DNA of 64,000 nt. Source: Mycobacterium sp. 1274761.0 (lineage in GTDB: Bacteria > Actinomycetota > Actinomycetes > Mycobacteriales > Mycobacteriaceae). Location: contig NZ_LZMC01000109.1 in the NCBI RefSeq assembly GCF_001668615.1, positions 62,001 to 126,000 of the forward strand, read 5' to 3'. Of this stretch, positions 51,738 through 62,078 are shown in pieces; position 1 is the first letter of the stretch, and each line of letters opens with the position of its first letter. The notes under the pieces are model-generated. The model was not told the DNA's origin, searched no databases, and worked only from the letters and a program-made list of their open reading frames with translations. Position numbers and translations under genes: made by a program.

Positions 51738-52298
51738 GTGACCGATCCGGACCGGCCGCTGCGTGCGGACGCGGCGCGTAACCGCGCCCGCGTACTGCAG
51801 GTCGCCTACGACACCTTCGCCGCCGACGGGCTGTCGGTGCCCATCGACGAGATCGCCCGGCGAGCCGGTGTCGGCGCGGGCACTGTGTACCGCCACTTCC
51901 CGACCAAGGAAGAGCTCTACCGGGCCGTGGTCGAGGACCGGATCAACCGGATCGTCGACGAGGGTCGCCACTTGCTGGACGGCGGCGACCCGGAAGCACT
52001 GTTCATCCTGCTGCGGTCGCTCGTGCTGCGGTGGGGCGCCACGGACCGCGGCCTGGCCGAGGCACTCGCCGGGGTGGGCATCGACATCAAAACGGCCATG
52101 CCCGAGGCCGAAGAGAGGTTCCTTCAACTCCTCGACGACTTGGTGGAACACGGGCAGAAAGCGGGCACTGTCCGTTCCGACGTGAGCGGTCGAGACGTCA
52201 AAGCGATTCTCAACGGCGGCCTGGCGATGCAGGCAAGTCAGCCCGACGCGGCGAGCCGGCTCACCGAGGTGATTCTCGATGGTCTTCGCTCGCGGTGA
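51738..52298 (+). CDS. TetR-family transcriptional regulator
   Basis: 186 aa. The N-terminal helix-turn-helix VPIDEIARRAGVGAGTVYRHFPTKEEL (in pieces, about residues 34–62) is typical. The C-terminal ligand domain is not specific to a known subgroup. The start is GTG 51738 with AGAGGTGA upstream. It probably represses the divergent SDR-cupin unit and itself. Confidence 0.9.
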   Translation: MTDPDRPLRADAARNRARVLQVAYDTFAADGLSVPIDEIARRAGVGAGTVYRHFPTKEELYRAVVEDRINRIVDEGRHLLDGGDPEALFILLRSLVLRWGATDRGLAEALAGVGIDIKTAMPEAEERFLQLLDDLVEHGQKAGTVRSDVSGRDVKAILNGGLAMQASQPDAASRLTEVILDGLRSR

Positions 52299-52325
52299 AC
52301 AGGCGGTAACCGGTATTCGATCGAC

Positions 52326-52352
52326 CTTGCACTCTCCCTGGTCGAGTGCTAA
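52326..52352 (+). promoter_or_regulatory. First CIRCE-like operator upstream of groEL2
   Basis: CTTGCACTC, 9-bp spacer, GAGTGCTAA. This matches the CIRCE inverted repeat (TTAGCACTC-N9-GAGTGCTAA) with two mismatches in the left arm. It is the target of the heat-shock repressor HrcA, which is not in the window. Confidence 0.75.
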
Positions 52353-52360
52353 GAATGCAG

Positions 52361-52387
52361 TTGGCACTCGCGACCGGTGAGTGCTAG
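52361..52387 (+). promoter_or_regulatory. Second CIRCE operator upstream of groEL2
   Basis: TTGGCACTC, 9-bp spacer, GAGTGCTAG. One mismatch per arm from the CIRCE consensus. It lies 8 bp after the first site, about 112 bp before the groEL2 start. Heat-shock derepression by HrcA release is expected. Confidence 0.85.
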
Positions 52388-52499
52388 GTCGGGACGGTGA
52401 GGCCGGGGCCGCGGACGCGGGGCACATCCCCAGCCGTCCGTCGCGGGCACTGCTCCCGGCCATAGACGTGCCATCCCCAATCCGGAGGAACACTTCGCA

Positions 52500-54125
<1,626 letters not shown>

Positions 54126-54149
54126 CCAGTCCTTCGTTCAACGAAAAGG

Positions 54150-54178
54150 CCCGGCCCCCAGAAGGGGTCGGGTTTTTT
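54150..54178 (+). terminator. Rho-independent terminator after groEL2
   Basis: Stem CCCGGCCCC (54150–54158) pairs with GGGGTCGGG (54164–54172) with one G-U pair, a 5-nt loop, and is followed by six T. It lies 25 bp after the groEL2 stop. Confidence 0.9.
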
Positions 54179-54253
54179 CGTGTGGTCGACACTGTGCCCG
54201 ACACAATGTCACCCTGAGAACGCCGTCGCGGCTATATATGCATGGTGACGCTC

Positions 54254-55108
54254 TCAGGCTGACGTTGTGGTTGGCCCCCGATGCGCGCGGCGGCGGATAA
54301 CGGTGAGAATGTCGGAGAACACCATGCCCCAGCGGTGAACCACATCCTCATAGGTCAGCCGCATCACCAGATACCCCCGCCCGGTCGCGACTCTGTCCCG
54401 TGTCCTGTCCGTCTGGTATGTGGACAGGTGGTGCTCACGGCTGTCGGCTTCGATGATCAGACGATCGCCGACCAGAAGGTCGACGCGCCCCACTCCCGCA
54501 ATCACCACTTGAGTCCGCAGCTGAATTCCCGCGGCCCGCAGTCGCAATCGGATCATCGTCTCCGTACCCGACTCGCTCGTCGGGTCGCACCGCTCGGCAA
54601 GATTCAGGTGTGCAAAGCGCGACGCTGCCACAACCGATCTCGCGTCGGCCATGTCGATGATCCGTTTGTTCAGCATCGAGTCCAGCACGACGATCAGTCC
54701 CTCCGGTTCGAGACAGTTCGCTGCTGCCGTCACGGCGATTTCCATCGGGTCGATCGCGCTGAGGATGGGTGGGTCAAGACGGTACGGGTGGCACGATCGA
54801 ACTCCCGGGTTCGACCGGCGTGCCCTAGCGGAGTAGCGGACGTGCAATCCGGAATCGGGAACCCAGACCCGGCGGAGACGCAAAGCTGACACGCAACTCA
54901 GCACACCGCCCGCCGAGACGGCGCGGACGACATGAGGGTTTGCAGACGGACTGGCGTACCAATTCCGCCGCAGCGAAAGCCAGCCCTGCGCAGGCATTTT
55001 CCTGATCTGCGAACGCGGCCACCCCGCCGCGCACATCTGCGCCGCGGACACAACTCCGCCATTAGCTGCCCGCACGCGATCGATGTCCACTGATCCATCG
55101 CAGCCCAT
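54254..55108 (-). CDS. AbiEi-like N-terminal / DUF559 (Vsr-like nuclease fold) protein
   Basis: 284 aa. The N-terminal region resembles the AbiEi antitoxin-type winged helix (GGVVSAAQMCAAGWPRSQIRK). The C-terminal part looks like DUF559, a Vsr-like endonuclease fold: AGVGRVDLLVGDRLIIEADS with EHH, then TRDRVATGRGYLVMRLTYEDV. The Asp and Glu of the nuclease core are present. No adjacent AbiEii toxin gene is seen. ATG 55108 is chosen, with GTG 55114 an alternative. It may be a defence or DNA-processing protein, but such orphans are common in mycobacteria. Confidence 0.72.
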   Translation of the reverse strand: MGCDGSVDIDRVRAANGGVVSAAQMCAAGWPRSQIRKMPAQGWLSLRRNWYASPSANPHVVRAVSAGGVLSCVSALRLRRVWVPDSGLHVRYSARARRSNPGVRSCHPYRLDPPILSAIDPMEIAVTAAANCLEPEGLIVVLDSMLNKRIIDMADARSVVAASRFAHLNLAERCDPTSESGTETMIRLRLRAAGIQLRTQVVIAGVGRVDLLVGDRLIIEADSREHHLSTYQTDRTRDRVATGRGYLVMRLTYEDVVHRWGMVFSDILTVIRRRAHRGPTTTSA

Positions 55109-55156
55109 GACCACGACGGTTGAAAGGGCGCCGCGGTCAAGCTGTGGATAACGCGG

Positions 55157-55528
55157 CTACTCCTTGAGCGGCACGCAGTCGTGCAGCCCGTCGGGGCTCG
55201 TGGCGGAGTCGGACTTCGCCTTGCGGTGCAGCACCGCCCGCGTAGGGTCGACCGTCAACGTGTCATCGGATGAGTGCGCGCGGCCGTCGACGATCAGCGA
55301 GTAGCCGTCAGGATCGCGTGGTGGCCAGAGGATCGACACGTCGCGGTGGCTCGCCGCGTTCTCGCGAGTGTGCTTGCCGACCGTGCCGATCTCGAAGTGT
55401 CCGTCGGTCAGCACGGGTTCGACCGCGACGGTGTGCGCGCGGAAGTCGTCGCCGACTGTGATCAGGTATCCGAAGGTGAAGTCGCGCAACACGTCGGCCA
55501 GCCGATCGAGATCAACCTTCACGCTCAT
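55157..55528 (-). CDS. Pyridoxamine 5'-phosphate oxidase-fold protein
   Basis: 123 aa. The split-barrel flavin/F420-binding family: LRDFTFGYLITVGDDFRAHTVAVEP, then GKHTRENAASHRDVSILWPP and a short C-terminal part. It probably binds FMN, F420 or haem; no residues decide which. A pair of C-terminal ionic residues (DCVPLKE) ends the protein. It is divergent from the SDR at 55571 with a 42-bp gap. Confidence 0.82.
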   Translation of the reverse strand: MSVKVDLDRLADVLRDFTFGYLITVGDDFRAHTVAVEPVLTDGHFEIGTVGKHTRENAASHRDVSILWPPRDPDGYSLIVDGRAHSSDDTLTVDPTRAVLHRKAKSDSATSPDGLHDCVPLKE

Positions 55529-55570
55529 GCTGGAAGAATAATCCTCCGCGGCGATGCGTTAGCGTCTGTT

Positions 55571-56410
55571 ATGCCCCCCGCCACGTCATTGCCACCGCCG
55601 TCGCCGACCTCCACTGCCGTCGTCACCGGGGCCTCATCCGGTATCGGCGCCGACATCGCAAGGGAGTTGGCGGTCCGCGGCCACGGCGTGACGCTGGTCG
55701 CCCGCCGCGAGGACAAACTGCGCGCGCTCGCAGATGAACTCGGCACATCGGTGCGGGTCGAGGTGATCGCGTGCGACGTCGCCGACGCCGACGCGCGTGG
55801 GCATCTGCTCGACGCCGTCGCCGACCGCGGGCTGACCGTCGAGATCCTCGTCAACAACGCCGGCGTCGGCACCATCGGCTCGATCACGAAGACCGAGGTC
55901 GCCGACGAGATCGCCCAGGTGCGCGTCAACGTCGAGGCCGTCATCGACCTGACTACCCGCGCCGTGCAACAGATGGTGCCGCGCGGCCGCGGCGCCATCC
56001 TCAACGTCGGGTCCACCGCGGGCTATCACCCGTTTCCCGGGCAGAGCGGCTATGCGGCCACCAAGGCGTTCGTGAAGACCTACACCGAAGGCGTTCGCGG
56101 AGAGCTGGCGGGCACCGGTGTCACCGTCGCCATGCTCGCGCCTGGTCCGGTGCGAACCGAGTTCCTGCAAGCCGCGGGCATGGACGAGGAGAAGTTCGCC
56201 GCGGCGTTCCCGAAGTTCCTGTGGATGCCGTCGCGCGACGTCGCACGCATCGGTGTCGAAGCGCTCGAACACGATCGCGGCATCGTGATCGCGGGCAAGC
56301 GCAATGTGGTGAGTACCCGCTTCATGCAGGCACTTCCGCGGCCGCTACTGCTCAACACGCTGCGCAAGCAGCATCCCGGCCTGCGCCGCGACCTCCGCTC
56401 AGCCCGCTGA
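55571..56410 (+). CDS. Short-chain dehydrogenase, acyl-oxidoreductase type
   Basis: 279 aa. TGASSGIG (residues 19–26), NNAGVGT, NVGSTAG and catalytic YAATK. The C-terminal extension (ALPRPLLLNTLRKQHPG) resembles mycobacterial SDRs of the DltE/YqjQ-like type. It has no transmembrane segment. ATG 55571 gives the family start; the frame is open far upstream without coding character. The substrate is unknown. Confidence 0.85.
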   Translation: MPPATSLPPPSPTSTAVVTGASSGIGADIARELAVRGHGVTLVARREDKLRALADELGTSVRVEVIACDVADADARGHLLDAVADRGLTVEILVNNAGVGTIGSITKTEVADEIAQVRVNVEAVIDLTTRAVQQMVPRGRGAILNVGSTAGYHPFPGQSGYAATKAFVKTYTEGVRGELAGTGVTVAMLAPGPVRTEFLQAAGMDEEKFAAAFPKFLWMPSRDVARIGVEALEHDRGIVIAGKRNVVSTRFMQALPRPLLLNTLRKQHPGLRRDLRSAR

Positions 56411-56423
56411 CTTCACTCGCTCC

Positions 56424-56978
56424 TCACGTGCGCACTGGCCAGCGCCGCATCCACCCCTCGACGGGCAGCGCCAGCGCGTTGCACAGCGTGCAGATCGTCC
56501 GATACCAGCCGACTGCGATCAGCAGTTCCATCCGCTGCTCGTCGTCGAGGTGCTCGCCGAGCGCACGCCAGGTCGGCTCCGACCACGAGCCGGTGGCTTC
56601 CAACTCGTCGACGGCGTCGATCAATACCCGCTCGCTCGCGGTCCAGCCGATGTCCTTCCCGGTGACCAGCGCGTCGCACTCGTCGTCGCTGACCCCGGCG
56701 ATCGGCCCCCAAAACGCCGCCTGCCCACCCCACTCGTACTCGCAGCAAATCAGCGCGCACATGCGCAGGATCGCGATCGTCCGGGTCCGCGCGGGCAGCC
56801 GCGCCTCGACGTAGAGCGCCTCGCCCAGCTTGCGCAGCCGAGCGGCGAGCGCCGGATGACGTTGCAGGCAGCGCACCAGCAGCAATGGTTCGTACGTGCG
56901 GTCGGGGTGACCCCAGCTGTTGATCTCCTCGGCGTCGCGCTCACTCCACGGCGGCGCCAGCGGCGCGATGCGCGTCAT
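56424..56978 (-). CDS. Carboxymuconolactone decarboxylase-family protein
   Basis: 184 aa. The AhpD-like fold is indicated by ALYVEARLPARTRTIAILRMCALICCEYEWGGQ and the paired later helix TWRALGEHLDDEQRMELLIAVGWY. The histidine often seen after EYEW is a Gln here, and the classical CxxC of AhpD is not clear. It overlaps the amidohydrolase (ATGA), suggesting a joint role. The substrate is unknown. Confidence 0.82.
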   Translation of the reverse strand: MTRIAPLAPPWSERDAEEINSWGHPDRTYEPLLLVRCLQRHPALAARLRKLGEALYVEARLPARTRTIAILRMCALICCEYEWGGQAAFWGPIAGVSDDECDALVTGKDIGWTASERVLIDAVDELEATGSWSEPTWRALGEHLDDEQRMELLIAVGWYRTICTLCNALALPVEGWMRRWPVRT

Positions 56979-58702
56979 GCCGACGCCGGTGCGGCCTGGC
57001 GGCCGCGCACCAGCCTGCCGGGGCGGGCGTCGGTGGGCACCCCGTTCTCGGTGATGATCTCGCCCGAGACGATCGTCGCGACGTAGCCGTCGGCGGTCTG
57101 GTCGAGGCGGCGCCCACCGGCGGGCAGGTCGTAGGCGACTGTCGGCTTGTGCAGCCGCAACGCATCCTGGTCGATGATGTTCAGATCCGCCTTGTAGCCC
57201 ACCGCAATTCGGCCTCGGTCGGCCAGGCCCGCCACCCGCGCGGGTACCGATGTCAGCTCGCGGACTGCCTCGGCGACGCTCAACCGGCCTGATGCCCGAT
57301 CACGCACCCAGTGCGTGAGCATGTAGGTGGGAAAGCTTGCGTCACAGATCATTCCGTAGTGGGCGCCGCCGTCGCCGAGGCCAAGAACGACGTCCTCGCG
57401 GCGCACGAGTTCGGCGACGGTGTCCAGTGACGCGTCGCGGAAGTTGGCCAGGGTGACCAGGAGCATGGCGTGCCCGTCATCGTCGAGCAGTCGGTCGTAG
57501 GCCTCCTCGAGCGGGCTGACGCCGCGGGCCGCGGCCCGCGCGGCGATGCTGTCCGACGGGGAGGGCTCGTAGTTCGGCGGATCGCCAAGCGGGAAGATCC
57601 AGTTGAACGCCTGCACCGCAAACATCAGCGGGTGCCCGTCGGACGTCGGCTTGTCATTCAGAATGCGTTCGCGCACTTCGGGTTTGCGCATCTCGGCGAC
57701 CCGCTCCGCCAGGGGTAGGCCGGCAATCTCGCGATAGCTGGGATACATCACGAACGGGTTGCCCGACAGCTCGAGGCCGATCACCAGCCCGATAGGACGC
57801 GGGAAGATCTGCGCGGTGATATCGCCGCCATTTTCATTGGCCTTCTCGACCATTCGCAGCGCGTCCTCGAAGAAGGCCGGCCCGGCATTGCCGATCGCCA
57901 ACGTGAACGTCACCGGCAGCCCGACGTCGGAGGCGACGTCGAACACTGTCTGCAGCGCGGGTTCGTAGTCACCGGCGACGAGGTCGGGCACGAATTGGAT
58001 CAGGCCGCCGCCGGCATCGGCCACCCCGCGGGCGATCGCCTCGATCTCGTCGTGGCCGGCGTCATAGCTCGGGATCGGATGTCCGCTCTCGGTCTTGTGA
58101 ATCGTCAGCCGAGACGACGCAAAGCCAAGGGCACCAACGTCGATCGCTTCGGCGGCCAGCTTACGCATAAGCGCGAGGTCTTCGGTCGTGGCAGGCTCCC
58201 GATCGACCCCGCGGCGGCCCATCACGTAGACCCGCAGCGGCGAATGGGGCAGAAACGCGGCCACATCGATATCGCGTCGACCCGCATCCAACGCGTCGAG
58301 GAATTCAGGGAACGTCTCCCACGTCCACGGCAAGCCGTCGACCATCACAACACCCGGTATGTCCTCGACACCGGCCATCACGTCGACGAGCACCTCGTGG
58401 TCCTCGGCGCGGCACGGCGCGAACCCAACACCGCAATTACCCATCACCGCAGTGGTGACACCGTGCGCCGACGACGGCGTCATCCGGTCCGACCAGATGG
58501 CCTGGCCGTCGTAATGGGTGTGCAGGTCGACGAATCCGGGCGTGACGAGAAGACCGGTCGCATCAATCTCCCGCGCCGCCTCTCCGTCGACCGAGCCGAC
58601 GTGCGCTATCACGCCGTCGGCGATCGCCACGTCCCCGACGAACGGCTCACCGCCCAGGCCGTCGACGATCGTGCCGTTGCGAATTATCAGCTCATACGCC
58701 AT
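56975..58702 (-). CDS. N-acyl-D-amino-acid deacylase-like amidohydrolase
   Basis: 575 aa. An amidohydrolase-superfamily TIM barrel: metal ligands in GFVDLHTHYDGQ, MGNCGVGFAPCR, GDGGAHYGMI, and an N- and C-terminal composite beta-sandwich (NGTIVDGLGG; GRIAVGYKADLNIID). It belongs to the D-aminoacylase branch, though that group includes other amide hydrolases. It is the first gene of the two-gene leftward unit with the CMD protein. Confidence 0.87.
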   Translation of the reverse strand: MAYELIIRNGTIVDGLGGEPFVGDVAIADGVIAHVGSVDGEAAREIDATGLLVTPGFVDLHTHYDGQAIWSDRMTPSSAHGVTTAVMGNCGVGFAPCRAEDHEVLVDVMAGVEDIPGVVMVDGLPWTWETFPEFLDALDAGRRDIDVAAFLPHSPLRVYVMGRRGVDREPATTEDLALMRKLAAEAIDVGALGFASSRLTIHKTESGHPIPSYDAGHDEIEAIARGVADAGGGLIQFVPDLVAGDYEPALQTVFDVASDVGLPVTFTLAIGNAGPAFFEDALRMVEKANENGGDITAQIFPRPIGLVIGLELSGNPFVMYPSYREIAGLPLAERVAEMRKPEVRERILNDKPTSDGHPLMFAVQAFNWIFPLGDPPNYEPSPSDSIAARAAARGVSPLEEAYDRLLDDDGHAMLLVTLANFRDASLDTVAELVRREDVVLGLGDGGAHYGMICDASFPTYMLTHWVRDRASGRLSVAEAVRELTSVPARVAGLADRGRIAVGYKADLNIIDQDALRLHKPTVAYDLPAGGRRLDQTADGYVATIVSGEIITENGVPTDARPGRLVRGRQAAPASA

Positions 58703-58748
58703 CTGCTGAATGTACGACTGTTCAGCGGCGTCATGCCAGGATGGGGCG

Positions 58749-59135
58749 GTGATCGATCACCTGGGAATCAACTGTGCCGACTGGGAGAAATCGAAAGCGT
58801 TCTACGACGAAGTCCTCGGCGTGCTGGGCTACACCCGGCAGAAGGACTTCCACGTGGCCATTGGCTACGGCCGGGACGGCAAACCCACCTTCTGGATCGG
58901 CGATATGAATGTCGGCGACGCGAGCGGGCCGAACCGCGAGGTGCACATCGCGTTCCACGCCAAAGACCGCGACGCGGTGCACGCCTTCTACGACACCGCG
59001 CTCAAGCTCGGTGCCGAGTCACTGCACTCCCCGCGGCTGTGGCCTGAGTACCACCCCGGCTACTACGGCGCGTTCGTACGCGATCCCGACGGCAACAACG
59101 TGGAAGCGGTCTTCCACGACGCGCCACCGGAGTAA
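58749..59135 (+). CDS. VOC/glyoxalase-family protein
   Basis: 128 aa, a single vicinal oxygen chelate domain. MIDHLGINCADWEKSKAFYDEVL begins the first half, and GAFVRDPDGNNVEAVFH ends the second with a metal-binding Glu. GTG 58749 is chosen because homology starts there. It could be a small lyase, dioxygenase or resistance protein. A 6-bp inverted repeat (GCTGAA/TTCAGC, 58705–58726) lies in the gap with the divergent amidohydrolase. Confidence 0.83.
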   Translation: MIDHLGINCADWEKSKAFYDEVLGVLGYTRQKDFHVAIGYGRDGKPTFWIGDMNVGDASGPNREVHIAFHAKDRDAVHAFYDTALKLGAESLHSPRLWPEYHPGYYGAFVRDPDGNNVEAVFHDAPPE

Positions 59136-59179
59136 CCGGGCCCGAGGCCATGGGGGAGGCCGCGGGTAGCGTCGGACGC

Positions 59180-59698
59180 ATGGCTGACTCCGATGTGCAA
59201 GCGGTGCGCGAACTGCTCCGCGACTCCTTCACGCGATTGATCGAACACGTCGACGACCTCACCGACGAACTGACCGACGAGGTCGCGTTCTTTCGTCCGA
59301 CCGCGCAAGCCAACAGCATCGCCTGGCTGATCTGGCACAGCGCGCGCGTACAGGACCTGCAACTGTGCGACATCGCCGACATCGAGCAGGTGTGGACTCG
59401 CGACGGCTGGAAGGACCGGTTCAACCTCGACCTGGAAGGCAACGACTTCGGCTACGGTCACTCGGCCGACGACGTCGGCCGGGTGAAGGTTCCCGCGGAT
59501 CTCCTGGCCGGTTATTACCACGCAGTGCACAAGGTGACGCTCGAATACATCGCGTCGGTGACCGCCGACGAACTCAGCCGCGTCGTCGACACCAACTGGA
59601 ACCCGCCCGTGACCGCCAGCGCGCGACTGGTCAGCATCATCGACGACTGCGCCCAGCACCTCGGACAGGCGGCCTACGTTCGCGGCATCGCGTCCTGA
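59180..59698 (+). CDS. DinB/DUF664-family protein
   Basis: 172 aa, a four-helix bundle of the DinB type. Candidate metal-ligand histidines: SIAWLIWHSARVQDLQ, YYHAVHKVT and CAQHLGQAAYVRG. The family includes thiol-dependent transferases such as mycothiol-dependent enzymes. ATG 59180 is used (MADSDVQAVREL); an upstream ATG at 59150 has weak support. It is followed by the PAP2 gene one base after the stop. Confidence 0.8.
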   Translation: MADSDVQAVRELLRDSFTRLIEHVDDLTDELTDEVAFFRPTAQANSIAWLIWHSARVQDLQLCDIADIEQVWTRDGWKDRFNLDLEGNDFGYGHSADDVGRVKVPADLLAGYYHAVHKVTLEYIASVTADELSRVVDTNWNPPVTASARLVSIIDDCAQHLGQAAYVRGIAS

Positions 59699-59699
59699 C

Positions 59700-60278
59700 G
59701 TGACACAGACTGGCCGCACACCGCTGCTGTGGTCGGGGATCGCCGTCGCCGGTATGACCGTGCTCGGCCTCGCCGTGCGCAACGGGTCGACCCCGCTCGA
59801 CAACTGGTTTCGTAGGTTCGACGACAGCCCGGCCCGCTATCTGCTGTTCTTCACCGACCCGTGGGTCCTGACCTTGGCGACACTGTTCGGCGTCGCCGTC
59901 GCGGTCCATCTGCACCGCAACCGACTCGCGGTGGCCATGGTGATCTCCCCCCTTGTCGGGGTCGCGCTCGCCCAACTGTGCAAGCGGCTGATCGACCGGC
60001 GCAGCGGCGGAGAGTACGCATACCCGAGCGGCCACACCACCACGGCCGTCGTAGTGCTCGGCATGCTCGTGCTGCTGGCCGGTGCGGCCTGGTGGGCGGT
60101 ACTTGCGGCGGCGGCCGCGTCGCTGTTCGCGATGATCGGCCAGGGCGTCACCTACCACTACTTCACCGACACCGTAGGTGCGGTGCTGTTGGGCAGCGCC
60201 GTGGTCTGCGCCGCCGCCGCGGCCATCAGACTTGACACCCGTCAACCCGACTGCGACGCAGATCACACCGCCGGTTAA
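59700..60278 (+). CDS. PAP2-family membrane phosphatase
   Basis: 192 aa with about five helices. Phosphatase motifs appear as KRLIDRRSGG, YPSGHTTTAVV and YHYFTDTVGAVLLG, a variant of the KX6RP-PSGH-SRX5HX3D signature with the last His and Asp retained. It probably dephosphorylates a lipid phosphate or polyprenyl-PP at the membrane. The start is GTG. It may form an operon with the DinB gene. Confidence 0.83.
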   Translation: MTQTGRTPLLWSGIAVAGMTVLGLAVRNGSTPLDNWFRRFDDSPARYLLFFTDPWVLTLATLFGVAVAVHLHRNRLAVAMVISPLVGVALAQLCKRLIDRRSGGEYAYPSGHTTTAVVVLGMLVLLAGAAWWAVLAAAAASLFAMIGQGVTYHYFTDTVGAVLLGSAVVCAAAAAIRLDTRQPDCDADHTAG

Positions 60279-60287
60279 CATGGCCCT

Positions 60288-61805
60288 ATGACCGCGACGC
60301 CAGAAGTTGACTCGCCCTCGTCGGCGACCATCCTCAACCCCGCGACCGGCGACATCGCCGGGCAGGTGCGCTGGACCGACCCCGCCGACGTGCCGCGCAT
60401 CGCGGCCGGTCTTCGCGAGGCGCAGAAGGAATGGGAGGCGCGCGGCACCAAGGGGCGCGCCAAAGTGCTTGCCCGGTACGCGGTATGGCTCGGTGAGCAC
60501 CGCGACGAGATCGAGTCGTTGCTGATCAAGGAGACCGGCAAGTCGGCCGTCGACGCGGCACAAGAGGTGCCGCTGCTGATCATGATCCTGTCCTACTACA
60601 TCAAGACGATGGATAAGGCGCTCGCGCCCGAGACCAGGCCCGCATCACTGCCGTTCCTGGCCATCAAGAAGGTCACCGTGCACTACCGGCCGCGGCCGGT
60701 CGTCGGCATCATCGCGCCGTGGAACTACCCCGTGGCCAATGCGCTCATGGATGCCATCGGCGCGTTGGCGGCCGGCTGCTCGGTGCTGCTGAAGCCCTCC
60801 GAGCGGACGCCGCTGACCGCCGAGGTGCTGCTGCGGGGCTGGCACGACTCGGGCGCGCCCGAGGTGCTGGCGCTGGCTCAGGGTGCCCGCGAGGTGAGCG
60901 AAGCCATCATCGACAATTCCGACTACATCCAGTTCACCGGTTCCTGCGCAACGGGCGCCAAGGTGATGGAACGCGCCGCGCGCCGTCTCATCCCGGTCAG
61001 TCTCGAACTCGGCGGCAAGGACCCGATGATCGTGCTGGACGACGCCGACATCGACTTGGCCGCGCACGCCGCGGTGTGGGGGGCGATGTTCAATGCGGGC
61101 CAGACGTGCGTGTCGGTCGAGCGGGTGTACGTGCTCGAGTCGGTCTACGACCAGTTCGTCGACGCCGTCGTCCGCGACGTACAGAAGCTGAAAGTCGGTG
61201 CGGGGGAGGGCTATCACGTCGGCTCGATGATCGACGACGACCAGGTTGAAGTCACCGACCGGCACGTTCGTGAGGCGCTGGCGGCGGGTGCGAAGGCCCT
61301 CACCGGCGGCAAGCGTCCCGACGGCCCCGGCAGCTTCTATCCCCCGACGGTGCTCGTCGACGTCGACCACTCGATGGCCTGCATGACCGAGGAGACGTTC
61401 GGCCCGACTCTGCCGATCATGAAGGTGTCGTCGGTGGAAGAGGCGATCCGGCTGGCCAACGACAGCCAGTACGGTCTTTCAGCGGCGGTGTTCTCCAAGA
61501 ACATCGAGCGGGCGAATGAGATTGCGCTGCACCTCGACTGCGGATGCGTCAACGTCAACGACGTGATCTCCAACCTGATGTGCACCACCGCCCCCATGGG
61601 CGGGTGGAAGACCTCAGGCATCGGTGCCCGCTTCGGCGGCGTCGAGGGCTTGCGCAAATACTGCCATATCGAGACCGTGGTCTCACCGCGCACGAACGTC
61701 GGCGCCGGCGGTAACTACTACAACAACTCGCATAAGGCGCTGAACCGGATGAACAAGTTGATGACCCGGTTGGCGCTGCTGCGCCCGCGCCGCACCGCGA
61801 AGTAG
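60288..61805 (+). CDS. gabD2: Succinate-semialdehyde dehydrogenase-type aldehyde dehydrogenase
   Basis: 505 aa. NAD(P)-dependent oxidation of an aldehyde to acid. Visible residues: APWNYPV, FTGSCATGAKVMERAA, general base Glu in SLELGGKDP and catalytic Cys in FNAGQTCVSVERVYV. The C-terminal substrate region MCTTAPMGGWKTSGIG is present. From memory it is closest to gabD2 (Rv1731). It is followed by a decayed gene fragment, not by an operon partner. Confidence 0.87.
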   Translation: MTATPEVDSPSSATILNPATGDIAGQVRWTDPADVPRIAAGLREAQKEWEARGTKGRAKVLARYAVWLGEHRDEIESLLIKETGKSAVDAAQEVPLLIMILSYYIKTMDKALAPETRPASLPFLAIKKVTVHYRPRPVVGIIAPWNYPVANALMDAIGALAAGCSVLLKPSERTPLTAEVLLRGWHDSGAPEVLALAQGAREVSEAIIDNSDYIQFTGSCATGAKVMERAARRLIPVSLELGGKDPMIVLDDADIDLAAHAAVWGAMFNAGQTCVSVERVYVLESVYDQFVDAVVRDVQKLKVGAGEGYHVGSMIDDDQVEVTDRHVREALAAGAKALTGGKRPDGPGSFYPPTVLVDVDHSMACMTEETFGPTLPIMKVSSVEEAIRLANDSQYGLSAAVFSKNIERANEIALHLDCGCVNVNDVISNLMCTTAPMGGWKTSGIGARFGGVEGLRKYCHIETVVSPRTNVGAGGNYYNNSHKALNRMNKLMTRLALLRPRRTAK

Positions 61806-61844
61806 GTCACTTCTCGTTCACGTGGAACGCGTGTTGGCTTCTGC

Positions 61845-62063
61845 ACGCCCAAGCACACGTTTCACGATCCGGCCTGGACGGACATCGAGATCGCGCCGTG
61901 GGCCGTCGTCAAGAGCACCGACAAAACGGCGCGCCCGCGTCAACGCCATGCGCCATGTTCTTAGTAAGTTCGACTACGGCAACATGGGCCATGAGGTGGT
62001 CGGTCGACCGGACCCCCTCATCGTGGGACGCGCTCTGGCCGACTGGCGCCGCGTCCCCCTGTT
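61845..62063 (+). pseudogene. Remnant of a polyphosphate kinase 2 (PPK2) gene, frameshifted
   Basis: No intact gene fills the 273 bp after gabD2. In one frame the sequence reads HDPAWTDIEIAPWAVVKSTDK (in part); in the next frame it continues RRARVNAMRHVLSKFDY, then GHEVVGRPDPLIVGRALADW. This is the C-terminal end of PPK2 (APWTVVKSNDKKRARLNAMR type). One extra A in the run at 61921–61926 (GACAAAACGG) shifts the frame. The N-terminal catalytic region is absent, so this is a 3' relic. Confidence 0.7.
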
Positions 62064-62078
62064 TTGGAGGAGGACAGC

